64,000 bases of DNA from Flavobacterium sp. 270 (GCF_004368785.1 NZ_SODM01000004.1:298521-362520), one strand, 5' to 3'; positions 9,282-17,291 are shown, numbered from the stretch's first letter. Made by a program: numbers and translations. The notes: generated by a model not told the origin, from the sequence alone.

Positions 9282-10331
9282 ATGGCACCAAATTTTTTCA
9301 GACCCTACTTATTTGCCGGACTTCACATTCTTGGCTGGTTGTTATTGGGGTTTATTATGTTGTTTTATATTCCCTTAACCTGGAAGGTTGTACTTCCTGA
9401 TGTTTTTTGGCTTTGGCAGATTATTGTTTTGGTCTTATTGATTGGTTTGTTTTATTCTAATGCCAAAATAGTCGTTCCAAAAACCATTATTAAAAACAAT
9501 ACTTCTCCTTATCTGGCGTGGGCTTTTTTAATGATTGTTGTCATGCAGGTTATTGCTTATTTTTATTCTTCTCAAACCGATGTTCATACCAAAGTAAGTG
9601 CCGTTTTAGGCTTTACCAAATACAGAAATCCGTATTTCGATAATTATGTTTTAATGCTCACTTTGTTGGTTTTAGGTATCAGTACGAGTTGGTCTATGTT
9701 GCAATACTGGCAGAAAGCAGCACAGCACAAACAGAAACTGGAGCAAGACAAAACAATGGCAGAACTTGCCATGTTGAAAGCACAGATCAATCCGCATTTT
9801 TTCTTTAATTCACTTAATAGTATTTATTCGCTTACATATTCTAACATAGAAGATTCCAGAAATGCACTGCATACTTTGAGTCGCATGATGCGTTATTTAT
9901 TGTACAGCACAGAAGGCGAACGTACTACTTTATTGAAAGAAGTAGAATTTTTAAAAGACTTTATTGCGCTAATGAAACTTCGCGCCAACAGCAAATTAAC
10001 GATTACTACAGAAATTCCCGAAAAACTGCAAGATTATCCTATTGTACCGATGTTATTATTACCTTTAGTAGAAAATGCTTTTAAACATGGCGTAAATGCA
10101 ACAGAGAAAAGCGAAATTATTATCAAATTAGAACAAGATGATGCCAATCTTAAATTTGGCGTAATCAATACTTTCTTCGAAAAAACCGCAAACTCTGAAC
10201 CGGGTGGAATTGGTTTAACGAATACAAAACGCAGATTACAGCTTATTTATCCTCACAAACATTCTATAGAATGTGGTATTAATGAAGAAGGGAAATATGA
10301 AGTAAACCTGCAAATAACTTTAGAACAATGA
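9282..10331 (+). CDS. LytS/YehU-type sensor histidine kinase
   Basis: Membrane sensor that phosphorylates the downstream LytTR regulator. The 349-residue protein has four predicted membrane segments in the first ~150 residues (LFAGLHILGWLLLGFIMLF, IIVLVLLIGLF, LMIVVMQVIAYFY, YVLMLTLLVLGI). These are followed by a coiled linker and the His_kinase domain with QINPHFFFNSLNSIYSL; the phospho-acceptor is His172. The ATPase lobe has LVENAFKHGV and GGIGLTNTKRRLQLIYP. There is no extracytoplasmic sensor domain, so the signal is probably sensed in the membrane. Its stop overlaps the next start by 4 bp (ATGA), a translationally coupled pair. Confidence 0.93.
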   Translation: MAPNFFRPYLFAGLHILGWLLLGFIMLFYIPLTWKVVLPDVFWLWQIIVLVLLIGLFYSNAKIVVPKTIIKNNTSPYLAWAFLMIVVMQVIAYFYSSQTDVHTKVSAVLGFTKYRNPYFDNYVLMLTLLVLGISTSWSMLQYWQKAAQHKQKLEQDKTMAELAMLKAQINPHFFFNSLNSIYSLTYSNIEDSRNALHTLSRMMRYLLYSTEGERTTLLKEVEFLKDFIALMKLRANSKLTITTEIPEKLQDYPIVPMLLLPLVENAFKHGVNATEKSEIIIKLEQDDANLKFGVINTFFEKTANSEPGGIGLTNTKRRLQLIYPHKHSIECGINEEGKYEVNLQITLEQ

Positions 10332-11059
10332 CCGTATTAAAATGTATTGCAGTAGACGATGAACCTTTAGCTTTAAAACTGGTAGAAACTTTTATTGCGC
10401 AGACTCCTTTTCTGGAATTGTCCTGCAGCTGCGATAATGCTGTAGATGCAATGAGTCTGATTCGGGAAAAACAACCGGATATTGTTTTTTTAGACATTAA
10501 TATGCCCAATTTAACGGGTATGGAATTGGCGAGACTTTTACAGGAACAGCCGGGACCGCTGCCTAAAATTATTTTTACAACAGCCTACAATCATTATGCT
10601 ATTGAAGGTTACAAAGTAAATGCCGTAGATTATCTTTTAAAACCTTTTAGCTACGAAGAATTTCTACGCGCTGCAAATAAAGTGCTGCAACTTTCTGAAG
10701 AAGCATCCAATCAGATTCAATCCGTTACTGCAGATGATGAATTTATCTTTTTGAAGGTAGAATATCAATGGGTTAGAATTTCGCTGAAAGACATTTTATA
10801 CATTGAAAGTTTAAAAGATTATGTAAAAGTGCATCTCGAAGATTCTCAAAAAGCTTTACTTTCTTTAATCTCTTTAAAAGCATTAGAAGAAAAACTGCCA
10901 TCCTCCAAATTTATGCGCGTTCACCGTTCGTTTATTGTTTCATTAGATAAAATAAATGCGATCAGTAAAAACTCGATTTTTATTAATAAAACCGAAATTA
11001 CAGTTGGCGAACAATACAAAGAAACCTTTAAGACCATTGTAGATAAATGGTTGAAATAA
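10328..11059 (+). CDS. LytTR-family response regulator
   Basis: DNA-binding partner of the kinase at 9282. Residues 1-120 form a receiver domain: acidic pocket AVDDEP, phospho-acceptor Asp56 in DIVFLDINMPNLTG, Thr in TTAYNHYAIEGY, Lys in VDYLLKPFSYEEF. Residues ~140-243 form the LytTR domain (VEYQWVRISLKDILYIESLK, FMRVHRSFIVSLDKI). 243 residues, typical length. Overlap with the kinase gene and the 12-bp gap to the next gene suggest one operon. The divergent efflux operon is the most obvious candidate target, by position only. Confidence 0.95.
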   Translation: MTVLKCIAVDDEPLALKLVETFIAQTPFLELSCSCDNAVDAMSLIREKQPDIVFLDINMPNLTGMELARLLQEQPGPLPKIIFTTAYNHYAIEGYKVNAVDYLLKPFSYEEFLRAANKVLQLSEEASNQIQSVTADDEFIFLKVEYQWVRISLKDILYIESLKDYVKVHLEDSQKALLSLISLKALEEKLPSSKFMRVHRSFIVSLDKINAISKNSIFINKTEITVGEQYKETFKTIVDKWLK

Positions 11060-11071
11060 AAAATTAGTATC

Positions 11072-11365
11072 ATGGAAAAAAGAGCCAATAAATACCATTT
11101 AAAATTAGCACTTACACAATATGCCAACGGTGAAACTGAACCTGCAAAAGAGCTGGAAATTGATTTTACCAATCATGACGAAATATTCGAAATTATCGAA
11201 AGAATGAAAAATAAAGGTCTTTTTGAAGATCCGTCAGAAGCCATTCAGTTTGCTTTGGGACTTAAATTATTTGGCGAAATCAAATTGAAATACCGCAAAA
11301 ATCCACTTTTTGACGAAATAAATGAAGCGTTTCCTGTTTTTATGAAAAAACTGAAAAGCTTGTAA
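11072..11365 (+). CDS. DUF3861-like small cytoplasmic protein
   Basis: 97 residues with no signal or membrane segment. The pattern HLKLALTQYANGE..., IDFTNHDEIFEIIERMKNKG, AIQFALGLKLFGEIKLKYR and NPLFDEINEAFPVFMKKLK resembles the DUF3861 family as I remember it; no function is established for that family. It lies 12 bp after the LytTR gene in the same direction, so it is probably co-transcribed, but it could be read independently. Confidence 0.7.
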   Translation: MEKRANKYHLKLALTQYANGETEPAKELEIDFTNHDEIFEIIERMKNKGLFEDPSEAIQFALGLKLFGEIKLKYRKNPLFDEINEAFPVFMKKLKSL

Positions 11366-11395
11366 AATTGCTGCACTGATTTATTGGAGGCAATT

Positions 11396-11537
11396 ATTTT
11401 AACACATAGAAACATAGTTTTATGCACTAAAAAAGGCGTTTCACTTAGTTGCAATTCACATAGCTTCTATGTGTGAGAAATAAATTTCTTTTTTATATCT
11501 CTTTTAGATTAAAACCTATGTTTCTATGTGTTAAAAT
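11396..11537. repeat. Family-A intergenic hairpin element (AACACATAGAAACATAG arms)
   Basis: Perfect 22-bp terminal inverted arms at 11396-11417 and 11516-11537 (core AACACATAGAAACATAG). Inside are GGCGTTTCACTTAGTTGCAA, a short palindrome CACATAG-CTT-CTATGTG (11457-11473) and GAGAAATAAATTTCT. The inner motifs recur at 28854-28996, so this is a conserved ~142-nt element and not a chance hairpin. Confidence 0.85.
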
Positions 11538-11901
11538 CTTTTTTGAAATAACACCCCACGAATTTAAATTTACTTCACTACGTAATATACGAAAAAGAAA
11601 TTCAATAAAAAAACAATAATAATATTCTTACGTACAATATTATACAATAAACCTTCGTTCAAATTAAAGCATACCACTAAGTAAATGTCAATTAGCTTTT
11701 TTTCTAAGAAATAGAAAATTCAGCAACTTTTGTAAATGACTAAAGAATTCTTAGCGGAATTACATTGATAGAAAATTGAACGTAAATAATATATAAAGAA
11801 ACCTAAAGCTCGTTTTTTAAGCGGGTTATTTTTACAGCAATCTTCTGCTTCGGTGTGGTTAATAATTAAAAAAACATTTCTAACCCTAAATTGAAAGCAT
11901 T
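11538..11901. other. Gap of 364 bp with no gene recognised
   Basis: AT-rich sequence upstream of the sugar dehydrogenase. The only structure seen is a weak inverted repeat TAATATT-N9-AATATTA around 11628-11650. No coding frame or clear TAnnTTTG promoter was recognised, although the promoter of the 11902 gene must lie here. Confidence 0.5.
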
Positions 11902-13131
11902 ATGATGATTCAAAAAAGCATTTATCTACTTACCTGTATTTTAGCATTAAGCAGCTGTTCTAACAACGATTCAATAGGTACTGATCCCGATGTTGGCACT
12001 GTAGGAAATCCAGTAGAAACGAATCCGGCAAACAGTTCTTACACTCCTGCCTTTGCCGGACAAACCAGAGCCGGAAGTATTCAGACTACAACAGAATACG
12101 AAGTTAAAATCCTTACTAGCAACCTTGCGTCTCCGTGGGGCGTAGCGAGCCTTCCTGACGGTCGCCTTTTGGTAACCGAAAAAGCAGGAAAAATGAGAAT
12201 TGTTACTCAAGCCGGAGTTGTTAGCAACGCCATTACCGGAATTCCAACCGTAAATCCTGCAGATCAGGGAGGTTTACTCGGTTTGTGTATCGATCCTAAT
12301 TTTGCCACAAACCGAATGATTTATTGGGTATTTTCTGAAGCCGTTGCAGGAGGTAATATCACCGCTGTCGCGAAAGGAAGACTGGCAGATAACGAAGCCA
12401 CAATAGAAAACGCCACTGTAATTTATCGTTCTAATACGCCAAACAGCAGTACATTACATTATGGAGGACGCGTTTTATTTGATAAAAACGGAAATCTTTT
12501 TGTGAGTATCGGTGAACGTTCTGTATTGCAAACACGTCCGCTTGCACAATCTGTAAGCAGTAGTTTAGGAAAAGTTGTCCGCATTACAACCGGCGGTCAG
12601 CCTGCATCCGGAAATCCTGTTTTTACAGGAGCCGGAGCTTTACCAGAACTTTATAGTATGGGGCACAGAAATCCGCAAGGATTGGCTGTACATCCTACAA
12701 CGGGAGAACTTTGGCAAAGTGAGCACGGCCCAAGAGGCGGTGACGAAATTAACCGAATTACGCCCGGAGCAAATTACGGATGGCCGACAATTACGTACGG
12801 AATTGAATATAGCGGCGAAAAAGTTGGAGCCGGAATTCAGCAGCAAACCGGATTAGAACAACCTGTATATTATTGGGATCCTGTGGTATCGCCAAGCGGT
12901 ATGACTTTTTATAAAGGAAACCGAATCAAAGAATGGGAAAACAATCTCTTTATAGGCTCTTTGAGTGGTATGCACATTGTACGTCTGGCATTTAAAGACA
13001 ACAAAGTTGCAGGAGAAGAAAGATTATTGGCCAGCGAAGGCCAGCGTTTTAGAGATATTACGCAAGGAAAAGACGAAGCATTATACGCCGTAACCGATCA
13101 AGGAAGACTTTATCGAATCGATAAAAAGTAA
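11902..13131 (+). CDS. PQQ-dependent sugar dehydrogenase-like lipoprotein (soluble aldose dehydrogenase family)
   Basis: Probably oxidises aldoses with PQQ in the periplasm or at the cell surface. 409 residues. Lipoprotein signal with lipobox LALSSC (Cys ~19), then a Thr/Asn-rich linker. The six-bladed GSDH propeller is recognisable from LASPWGVASLPDGRLLVTEK, GGLLGLCIDPNF, LHYGGRVLFDKNGNLFVSIG, MGHRNPQGLAVHP, EHGPRGGDEINRI and ANYGWP. The His in LHYGGR and the Arg in GHRNPQG are the usual catalytic and PQQ-contact positions. A second in-frame ATG is at 11905. It has its own terminator at 13154. Dependence on PQQ is from the family and not proved. Confidence 0.9.
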   Translation: MMIQKSIYLLTCILALSSCSNNDSIGTDPDVGTVGNPVETNPANSSYTPAFAGQTRAGSIQTTTEYEVKILTSNLASPWGVASLPDGRLLVTEKAGKMRIVTQAGVVSNAITGIPTVNPADQGGLLGLCIDPNFATNRMIYWVFSEAVAGGNITAVAKGRLADNEATIENATVIYRSNTPNSSTLHYGGRVLFDKNGNLFVSIGERSVLQTRPLAQSVSSSLGKVVRITTGGQPASGNPVFTGAGALPELYSMGHRNPQGLAVHPTTGELWQSEHGPRGGDEINRITPGANYGWPTITYGIEYSGEKVGAGIQQQTGLEQPVYYWDPVVSPSGMTFYKGNRIKEWENNLFIGSLSGMHIVRLAFKDNKVAGEERLLASEGQRFRDITQGKDEALYAVTDQGRLYRIDKK

Positions 13132-13153
13132 GCTTGTTCACATACATGCACGA

Positions 13154-13182
13154 AAAACGCCCCAAATTATTGGGGCGTTTTG
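13154..13182. terminator. Bidirectional rho-independent terminator
   Basis: The stem AACGCCCCA (13156-13164) pairs with TGGGGCGTT (13171-13179), flanked by A on the left and T on the right. It separates the convergent sugar dehydrogenase and thioredoxin-fold genes. Confidence 0.87.
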
Positions 13183-13204
13183 TATTTTTAAAAACAATAA
13201 AAAA

Positions 13205-13822
13205 TTATGCTTTCGCTTTTCTTTTTACGGTACAGCCAATTTCTTTTGTTGCCGTTACCGTTGGTTTCTGATTGCTTTTTAATGCTGCAATTACATCTTC
13301 GGCATATTTTGTTTTTTCGGTTTTAGTGCCTTCAGGATCATTGTCTATTGCGCCTACATATTCTACCACATTTCCTTTGGCAGTTTTAGACACAATAAAT
13401 AAATGCGGCGTATGCTTTGCCCCGTATTGATCGGTAATCAATTGTCCCTGATCGAATAAATAAGGGAATGAATATTTTTTAGACTTTGCCAATTCCTGCA
13501 TTTTATCAAAGCTATCTGCTTTAGAAGCTTCCGGATCATTTGGGTTTATGGCAATTACCGGATATCCTTGTGGTTTAAATTTCTTATCCAGTTCCATAAT
13601 TCTTTGTTCGTACGCCACTGCATAAGGACAAGTGTTGCAGGTAAAAACTACAATATAACCTTTTGCTTTTGGAAAACTCTCAAAAGATACTTCTTTGTTA
13701 TCTACATTTTTAAGTTTAAAATCTGGTGCAGTATCGCCAGCTTTAAGTGTTGTCGTCTGTGTCTGTGCCTGAGCCAGAAAGGCAGTAAATGCCAGGACTA
13801 ATTGAAGGATTATTTTTTTCAT
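13205..13822 (-). CDS. Exported thioredoxin-fold protein (AhpC/TSA-Redoxin type)
   Basis: A 205-residue periplasmic protein with signal peptide MKKIILQLVLAFTAFLAQAQ. The redoxin fold begins with LKAGDTAPDFKLKNVDNKEV. The active-site motif is TCNTCPYA with Cys62 and Cys65. HTPHLFIV carries the cis-Pro. A Cys near the C-terminus (IGCTVKRKAKA) is extra. The CNTCPY motif belongs to the PRX-like thiol-disulfide group and not to classical peroxiredoxins. It is 3 bp downstream of a TlpA-like gene, so the pair likely acts in envelope thiol redox. Confidence 0.88.
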   Translation of the reverse strand: MKKIILQLVLAFTAFLAQAQTQTTTLKAGDTAPDFKLKNVDNKEVSFESFPKAKGYIVVFTCNTCPYAVAYEQRIMELDKKFKPQGYPVIAINPNDPEASKADSFDKMQELAKSKKYSFPYLFDQGQLITDQYGAKHTPHLFIVSKTAKGNVVEYVGAIDNDPEGTKTEKTKYAEDVIAALKSNQKPTVTATKEIGCTVKRKAKA

Positions 13823-13825
13823 TGT

Positions 13826-14305
13826 TTACAGTTTTTTATATTCAGTTAATAATTGTTCGTAGGTAAATTCATTTTCGGCAAATTTTCGTTTATCGCCTTT
13901 GATGAAGATTGTTGCGGGAATACTTCCTGACCAGGACGGTTCTATTCTATCTATATATTCCTGCGGATTGCTTTCGTTAAGAAGAAATACTTGACTTTTC
14001 ATATTTTTTCTTTTTACGAATGGAATTACACCAGAATTTAATTTGGATTTAAAATCAACTGAAACCAATAGAACTGCCAGTTTTTCTGATTTGTGTTCCT
14101 GATTCAGACGTTCAAAATGCGGCAATTCTTTTATACACGGCGCGCACCAAGTTGCCCAAAAGTTGACAACGTATGTACTGTCTTTTCCGTTTTGTATTCT
14201 TTCTTTCAATTGATCTACGGTAAGTAGTTTTACGTTCTGACTGTAAGAGTCCAGTGACAAAGATAAGAATAGGAAAAGAGCAATTTTAGAAACTATACTT
14301 TTCAT
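13826..14305 (-). CDS. TlpA-like thioredoxin family protein
   Basis: Periplasmic thiol-disulfide oxidoreductase, 159 residues. Signal peptide MKSIVSKIALFLFLSLSLDSYSQ. The redox centre is FWATWCAPCIKELP with Cys54 and Cys57. The remaining fold is short and ends with WSGSIPATIFIKGDKR (cis-Pro). It is first in a two-gene unit with the redoxin gene 3 bp downstream. An exact -7 box TATATTTG lies about 47-54 bp upstream of the ATG. Confidence 0.9.
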   Translation of the reverse strand: MKSIVSKIALFLFLSLSLDSYSQNVKLLTVDQLKERIQNGKDSTYVVNFWATWCAPCIKELPHFERLNQEHKSEKLAVLLVSVDFKSKLNSGVIPFVKRKNMKSQVFLLNESNPQEYIDRIEPSWSGSIPATIFIKGDKRKFAENEFTYEQLLTEYKKL

Positions 14306-14351
14306 AATACAATAAAACGGCAGAATGCCTTTAATTTATAAATGCTTATCA

Positions 14352-14359
14352 CAAATATA
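14352..14359 (-). promoter_or_regulatory. Candidate -7 element (TATATTTG) of the thioredoxin operon
   Basis: The minus strand reads TATATTTG, an exact TAnnTTTG match, placing the transcript start about 40 nt before the ATG at 14305. No clear -33 TTG box at standard spacing. Confidence 0.45.
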
Positions 14360-14413
14360 AACTAATGAATCGCCGCTTTTTGTTAATAAAAGTTTAATGC
14401 TTTAAATTGTAAT

Positions 14414-14917
14414 TTAGTTTTCGGGAAGGTTTTTATCCTCCTTTTGAACTTCATACAAAAGTAAATCTGCAATATGATCGATCGCCTGATTGATAATACT
14501 TTCGGCATCTCCTGTAAATTGAAAACGCTTTGCAATTTCATAATCAGAAAAAACAATGTGTACAAATATTGTCCCTATGGGTTTAGTCGGACTTTCACTT
14601 CCGCCCGGAGTTGTTAATCCGGTTAAGGCTACACAAATATCCGATTTTACATAGCGATAGAAATTCTCTGCCATTAATTTGGTTACAATGGCAGATTCTG
14701 CAGTGTGTTTTTCTATAGTGCCGGGAGAAATGGACAATAAATCTTCTTTCATCGAATGGTGATAACAAACCATTCCTCCTATTAAGATTTGTCCGGAATT
14801 TATAACGGTAGAAAATTCGTAATTCATTTTTCCTGCCGATGCACTTTCTACAAAAGTAATCGTCAATTTTTTTTCTATTAATGCCTCACAACAGGCAGTA
14901 ACTTTATCAGAAGCCAT
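14414..14917 (-). CDS. CinA C-terminal domain protein (nicotinamide-nucleotide amidase PncC-like)
   Basis: Expected to deamidate NMN in NAD recycling, or a relative of such an enzyme. 167 residues, the length of a stand-alone CinA_C domain, with no N-terminal MoaB-like domain. Motifs: VINSGQILIGGMVCYHHSMK, ISPGTIEKHTAESAIVTKLM, CVALTGLTTPGGSESPTKPI and GTIFVHIVF. The catalytic-loop motif that usually reads ESCTGG is ESASAG here, which may mean altered activity. Single gene in the minus direction. Confidence 0.85.
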   Translation of the reverse strand: MASDKVTACCEALIEKKLTITFVESASAGKMNYEFSTVINSGQILIGGMVCYHHSMKEDLLSISPGTIEKHTAESAIVTKLMAENFYRYVKSDICVALTGLTTPGGSESPTKPIGTIFVHIVFSDYEIAKRFQFTGDAESIINQAIDHIADLLLYEVQKEDKNLPEN

Positions 14918-15070
14918 AATGTTTTGAAGTTAAAATTAATTTCTATTAAAATTAAAACTATACTGGCTAAACGAATTTACACAATTCCGCACGAAGCTTA
15001 TATTATAAATAACTGATAATTATAGAACTACAAACTGTATTTGTATAAAATTTAAAACTGGGTCCTTTCC

Positions 15071-15078
15071 TAATTTTG
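15071..15078 (+). promoter_or_regulatory. Candidate -7 element (TAATTTTG) for the 15120-16357 gene group
   Basis: TAATTTTG is an exact match to TAnnTTTG, 42 bp upstream of the ATG at 15120. A TTTG lies further upstream, but at a 27-bp spacing rather than 19-21 bp, so the -33 box is doubtful. Confidence 0.45.
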
Positions 15079-15119
15079 TAAAACACCCAATATTTAAATT
15101 AATTTAAAAACGATATATC

Positions 15120-15623
15120 ATGGAAAATTTCAATAATGAAAATTACGGACATATTGATCCTGATTTTATAGAACAAAATACTTTTATCGAAAGTTCAATG
15201 AATTCTTATTATGATGATGAAATGAAATTTGATCTTCATAACGAGGAAAATAATTATGGTGTTTCTGATCCTGATTATATTGAGCAAAATATTTTTATTG
15301 AAAATGAATTTGTGGCCATTTATGAGGAACAAAATCATTTTCATTACAATGAAGATTATATAGATGACACTAATCATCAAACGAATGATTTTAATCGAAA
15401 TGAAACTTTAAGAGCTGAAAATATTCCGAATGAAGAAAGAATTGTAAATGAAGACGGCCTTATTACAAATGATGAAGAAAGAAGTGATCTTGATGATGAT
15501 GACAATTCTACAGGTTTGGATTATGAGGATGATGACATAGAAAAAGATGGTGATCTGGATAATGATGAGGAATTGGATGATTTTGACGCGGAGCATTATC
15601 CAGAAAATCACCCTCGAGAATAA
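15120..15623 (+). CDS. Highly acidic, low-complexity protein with an internal 17-residue duplication
   Basis: 167 residues dominated by Asp, Glu and Asn, with no signal peptide or membrane segment, so a disordered cytoplasmic protein is likely. Residues 8-24 (NYGHIDPDFIEQNTFIE) and 45-61 (NYGVSDPDYIEQNIFIE) are a clear duplication. Residues ~115-160 are almost purely acidic (DLDDDDNSTG, DYEDDDIEKDGDLDNDEELD). A matching -7 element 42 bp upstream and ordinary codon use support it being real. It leads a group of three same-strand small genes. I do not recognise a family; ion or basic-protein binding is possible but unproven. Confidence 0.65.
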   Translation: MENFNNENYGHIDPDFIEQNTFIESSMNSYYDDEMKFDLHNEENNYGVSDPDYIEQNIFIENEFVAIYEEQNHFHYNEDYIDDTNHQTNDFNRNETLRAENIPNEERIVNEDGLITNDEERSDLDDDDNSTGLDYEDDDIEKDGDLDNDEELDDFDAEHYPENHPRE

Positions 15624-15650
15624 GTTTAGTTTTCAAAAACCTGATTCATT

Positions 15651-16043
15651 ATGACTATTGGCACTCAAATTATCTGGCTTTTTGTACTCGCTGTTCCGAT
15701 AGCTTGTATCAGCTGGACTGTAACGCACGAAGAGATTTTTAGAGAACCGCATGAATGGTGTGTAAAACATTCGCAGACAGAACGCTATTTATTGTCGAGA
15801 AAGTTTTTCTATCTCCTTACCTGCGAATATTGTTTTAGTCATTACATTACAATTGGTGCTTTATTTTTTACCGATTATAAACTTTTGTTAATTGATTGGC
15901 GGGGCTATATTTTGGCAGGCTTTTCGCTGGTTTTTATGGCAAATATCTATATGAGTCTTTTTGCTTTGTTAAGACAGGCAATTAAAAAAGAAAAGGTAGA
16001 AATTGAAAAAATTGAAAACGAAACGGAAAATATCAAACAATAA
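15651..16043 (+). CDS. Small integral membrane protein with a Cys-x2-Cys motif, unknown function
   Basis: 130 residues with two or three membrane segments: residues ~4-24 (IIWLFVLAVPIACISWTV), ~62-75 and ~85-112 (GYILAGFSLVFMANIYMSLFALL). The C-terminus is a charged Lys/Glu tail. Between the segments is FYLLTCEYCFSHYITIG, reminiscent of the Cys-x2-Cys-x4-His-type motif in DUF1360-like membrane proteins; this is a weak resemblance. It lies 27 bp after the acidic-protein gene and 38 bp before the next, so probably one transcript. Confidence 0.65.
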   Translation: MTIGTQIIWLFVLAVPIACISWTVTHEEIFREPHEWCVKHSQTERYLLSRKFFYLLTCEYCFSHYITIGALFFTDYKLLLIDWRGYILAGFSLVFMANIYMSLFALLRQAIKKEKVEIEKIENETENIKQ

Positions 16044-16081
16044 AGATTTAAGAATAAGTATAATTAAAATAAATTAACATC

Positions 16082-16357
16082 ATGGAAAATTTAAATTTTA
16101 TAGACCCGCTTTTACACGGAATTGTACCTCAAGGATTAGAACAATCTACTACTAAACTGTCTGTTAAACAAATGGTTTTAGCCGGAGTTGGTTCTTTGGT
16201 TGCCGGAGCAATTTTGAAAAAAACTGGCCATCACATAACTGGTGCTATTGTAGGTTCACTAGCTTTACCCATATTAGCTACTGCATGCTACAAGAAATTT
16301 GGAAATAAACCAAAAGACGAAAGCCACGTAAGCAGCGGTATTGAATATAATCATTAG
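16082..16357 (+). CDS. Small glycine/alanine-rich membrane-associated protein, unknown
   Basis: 91 residues. Residues ~30-70 form one or two hydrophobic helices with glycine-zipper spacing (MVLAGVGSLVAGAILKKTG, ITGAIVGSLALPILATACYK). The soluble N-terminus is MENLNFIDPLLHGIVPQGLE and the C-terminus is polar. It is the last gene of the three-gene group and is followed 15 bp later by a strong terminator. Family not recognised. Confidence 0.65.
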   Translation: MENLNFIDPLLHGIVPQGLEQSTTKLSVKQMVLAGVGSLVAGAILKKTGHHITGAIVGSLALPILATACYKKFGNKPKDESHVSSGIEYNH

Positions 16358-16372
16358 AAAACAAAACTTTAT

Positions 16373-16405
16373 AAAAAAAGAGCACTTTACACTGCTCTTT
16401 TTTTA
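16373..16405 (+). terminator. Rho-independent terminator
   Basis: AAAGAGCA (16377-16384) pairs with TGCTCTTT (16393-16400) around an 8-nt loop, followed by T7. It ends the 15120-16357 group. Confidence 0.9.
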
Positions 16406-16419
16406 TGAAGTTTTGTTTT

Positions 16420-16515
16420 TGTTTCAGGTTCTGTTTGTTTCAGGTTTTGTTTGTTTCTTGTTTCAGGTTTGAAGATTGAAGTTTCAAGTTTCAAGTTTCA
16501 GGTTTCAAGTTTTTA
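16420..16515. repeat. Degenerate tandem repeat based on GTTTCAGGTTT
   Basis: About eight tandem variants of TTTCAGGTTT/TTTCAAGTTT run through this stretch. The same unit appears briefly at 25553-25576 after another gene. No coding value is apparent. Confidence 0.65.
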
Positions 16516-16522
16516 CCACGAT

Positions 16523-16733
16523 CTTGTCATTTCGACGGAGGAGAAATCTCTGCAAGAAACTCTACAATCAAAATCTTTCTCAAAGTTTAAACTTTGACAA
16601 AGATTGCGCGAAGTACTTCCGCAAACTTGTCATTTCGACCGAAAGGAGAAATCACACTCGTAACCACAAAGATTGTTACTAACGGTACGGAATTTCTAGT
16701 GTGATTTCTCCCTTAGGTCGAAATGACAAAACT
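16523..16733. repeat. Intergenic inverted repeat of the GTCATTTCGAC type
   Basis: A TTGTCATTTCGACCGAAAGG arm at about 16627-16657 is complementary, with few mismatches, to 16702-16732 (ending CGAAATGACAA). A second, diverged copy of the left arm is at 16523-16550. Between them lies TCAAAGTTTAAACTTTGACA, a fragment of the palindrome found beside the MFS transporter gene. The whole can form a ~105-nt hairpin. Confidence 0.75.
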
Positions 16734-16919
16734 GTGCGTATAATCATAAATAATAAACTATAAGTCAATTATCTATTTATTACAAAATCCGCCGAATCTG
16801 CAAAATCTGCGAGAGAAAAACACTAACGATATTGATTTGTGGTAACATAAGCTAGGCGAACTGCCATGCGCCTCTAAAGAAAACCTTTGTCCCTCTGCAC
16901 CTCAGATCCTTTGAACCTT
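16734..16919. other. Gap with repeat fragments only
   Basis: Contains AATCTGCAAAATCTGCGAG (16796-16814), a fragment of the AATCTGC repeat family seen at 2432, 26030, 50467 and 62651. The stretch CTTTGTCCCTCTGCACCTC lies just before the convergent gene end. No gene or promoter was recognised. Confidence 0.5.
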
Positions 16920-17291
16920 TTAAAAAGAAATATTTCCTTCAACCCAATTCAAGGCTTTATTGAATTCTGTTTTTTTGAAACCTTTAAATTCACCAGGAAC
17001 GATATAGCTGAATCCGTTAGTAAAAGAAATGATTTCATCTGTATCGGTAACGATTGCTGCTCTGTTCCATTTTCCCAGATGTTTTAGACCTAGCAATGCA
17101 TCCTGAAGCCATGCACCAGCAGTAAAATTTTTAATATCGGTATCTAAAACCAATAAGAAATTGATTTCGTTGATTTCTTTTACCAAATGTTCTACCGCAG
17201 GAATAACTGCAGTTAAAAAATCTTCTTTGGTAACTTCTGCCAATGCTCTAAAAGCTACAATATTATCTGTAGTATCAATTTGATGTATCAT
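16920..17291 (-). CDS. SpoIIAA-like (STAS-related) protein
   Basis: 123 residues, cytoplasmic, no signal. The pattern VAFRALAEVTKEDFLTAVIP, NFLLVLDTDIKNFTAGAWLQ, WNRAAIVTDTDEIISFTNGF and ending WVEGN matches the SpoIIAA-like/DUF3478 family of single-domain STAS-fold proteins, whose role is unknown outside sporulating bacteria. It is a single gene flanked by repeat-rich DNA and the SusD terminator. Confidence 0.8.
   Translation of the reverse strand: MIHQIDTTDNIVAFRALAEVTKEDFLTAVIPAVEHLVKEINEINFLLVLDTDIKNFTAGAWLQDALLGLKHLGKWNRAAIVTDTDEIISFTNGFSYIVPGEFKGFKKTEFNKALNWVEGNISF

Noticed and set aside
16476..16682. 68-residue frame on the plus strand
   Set aside because: It consists entirely of the TTTCAGG and GTCATTTCGAC repeats, with no gene-like composition.
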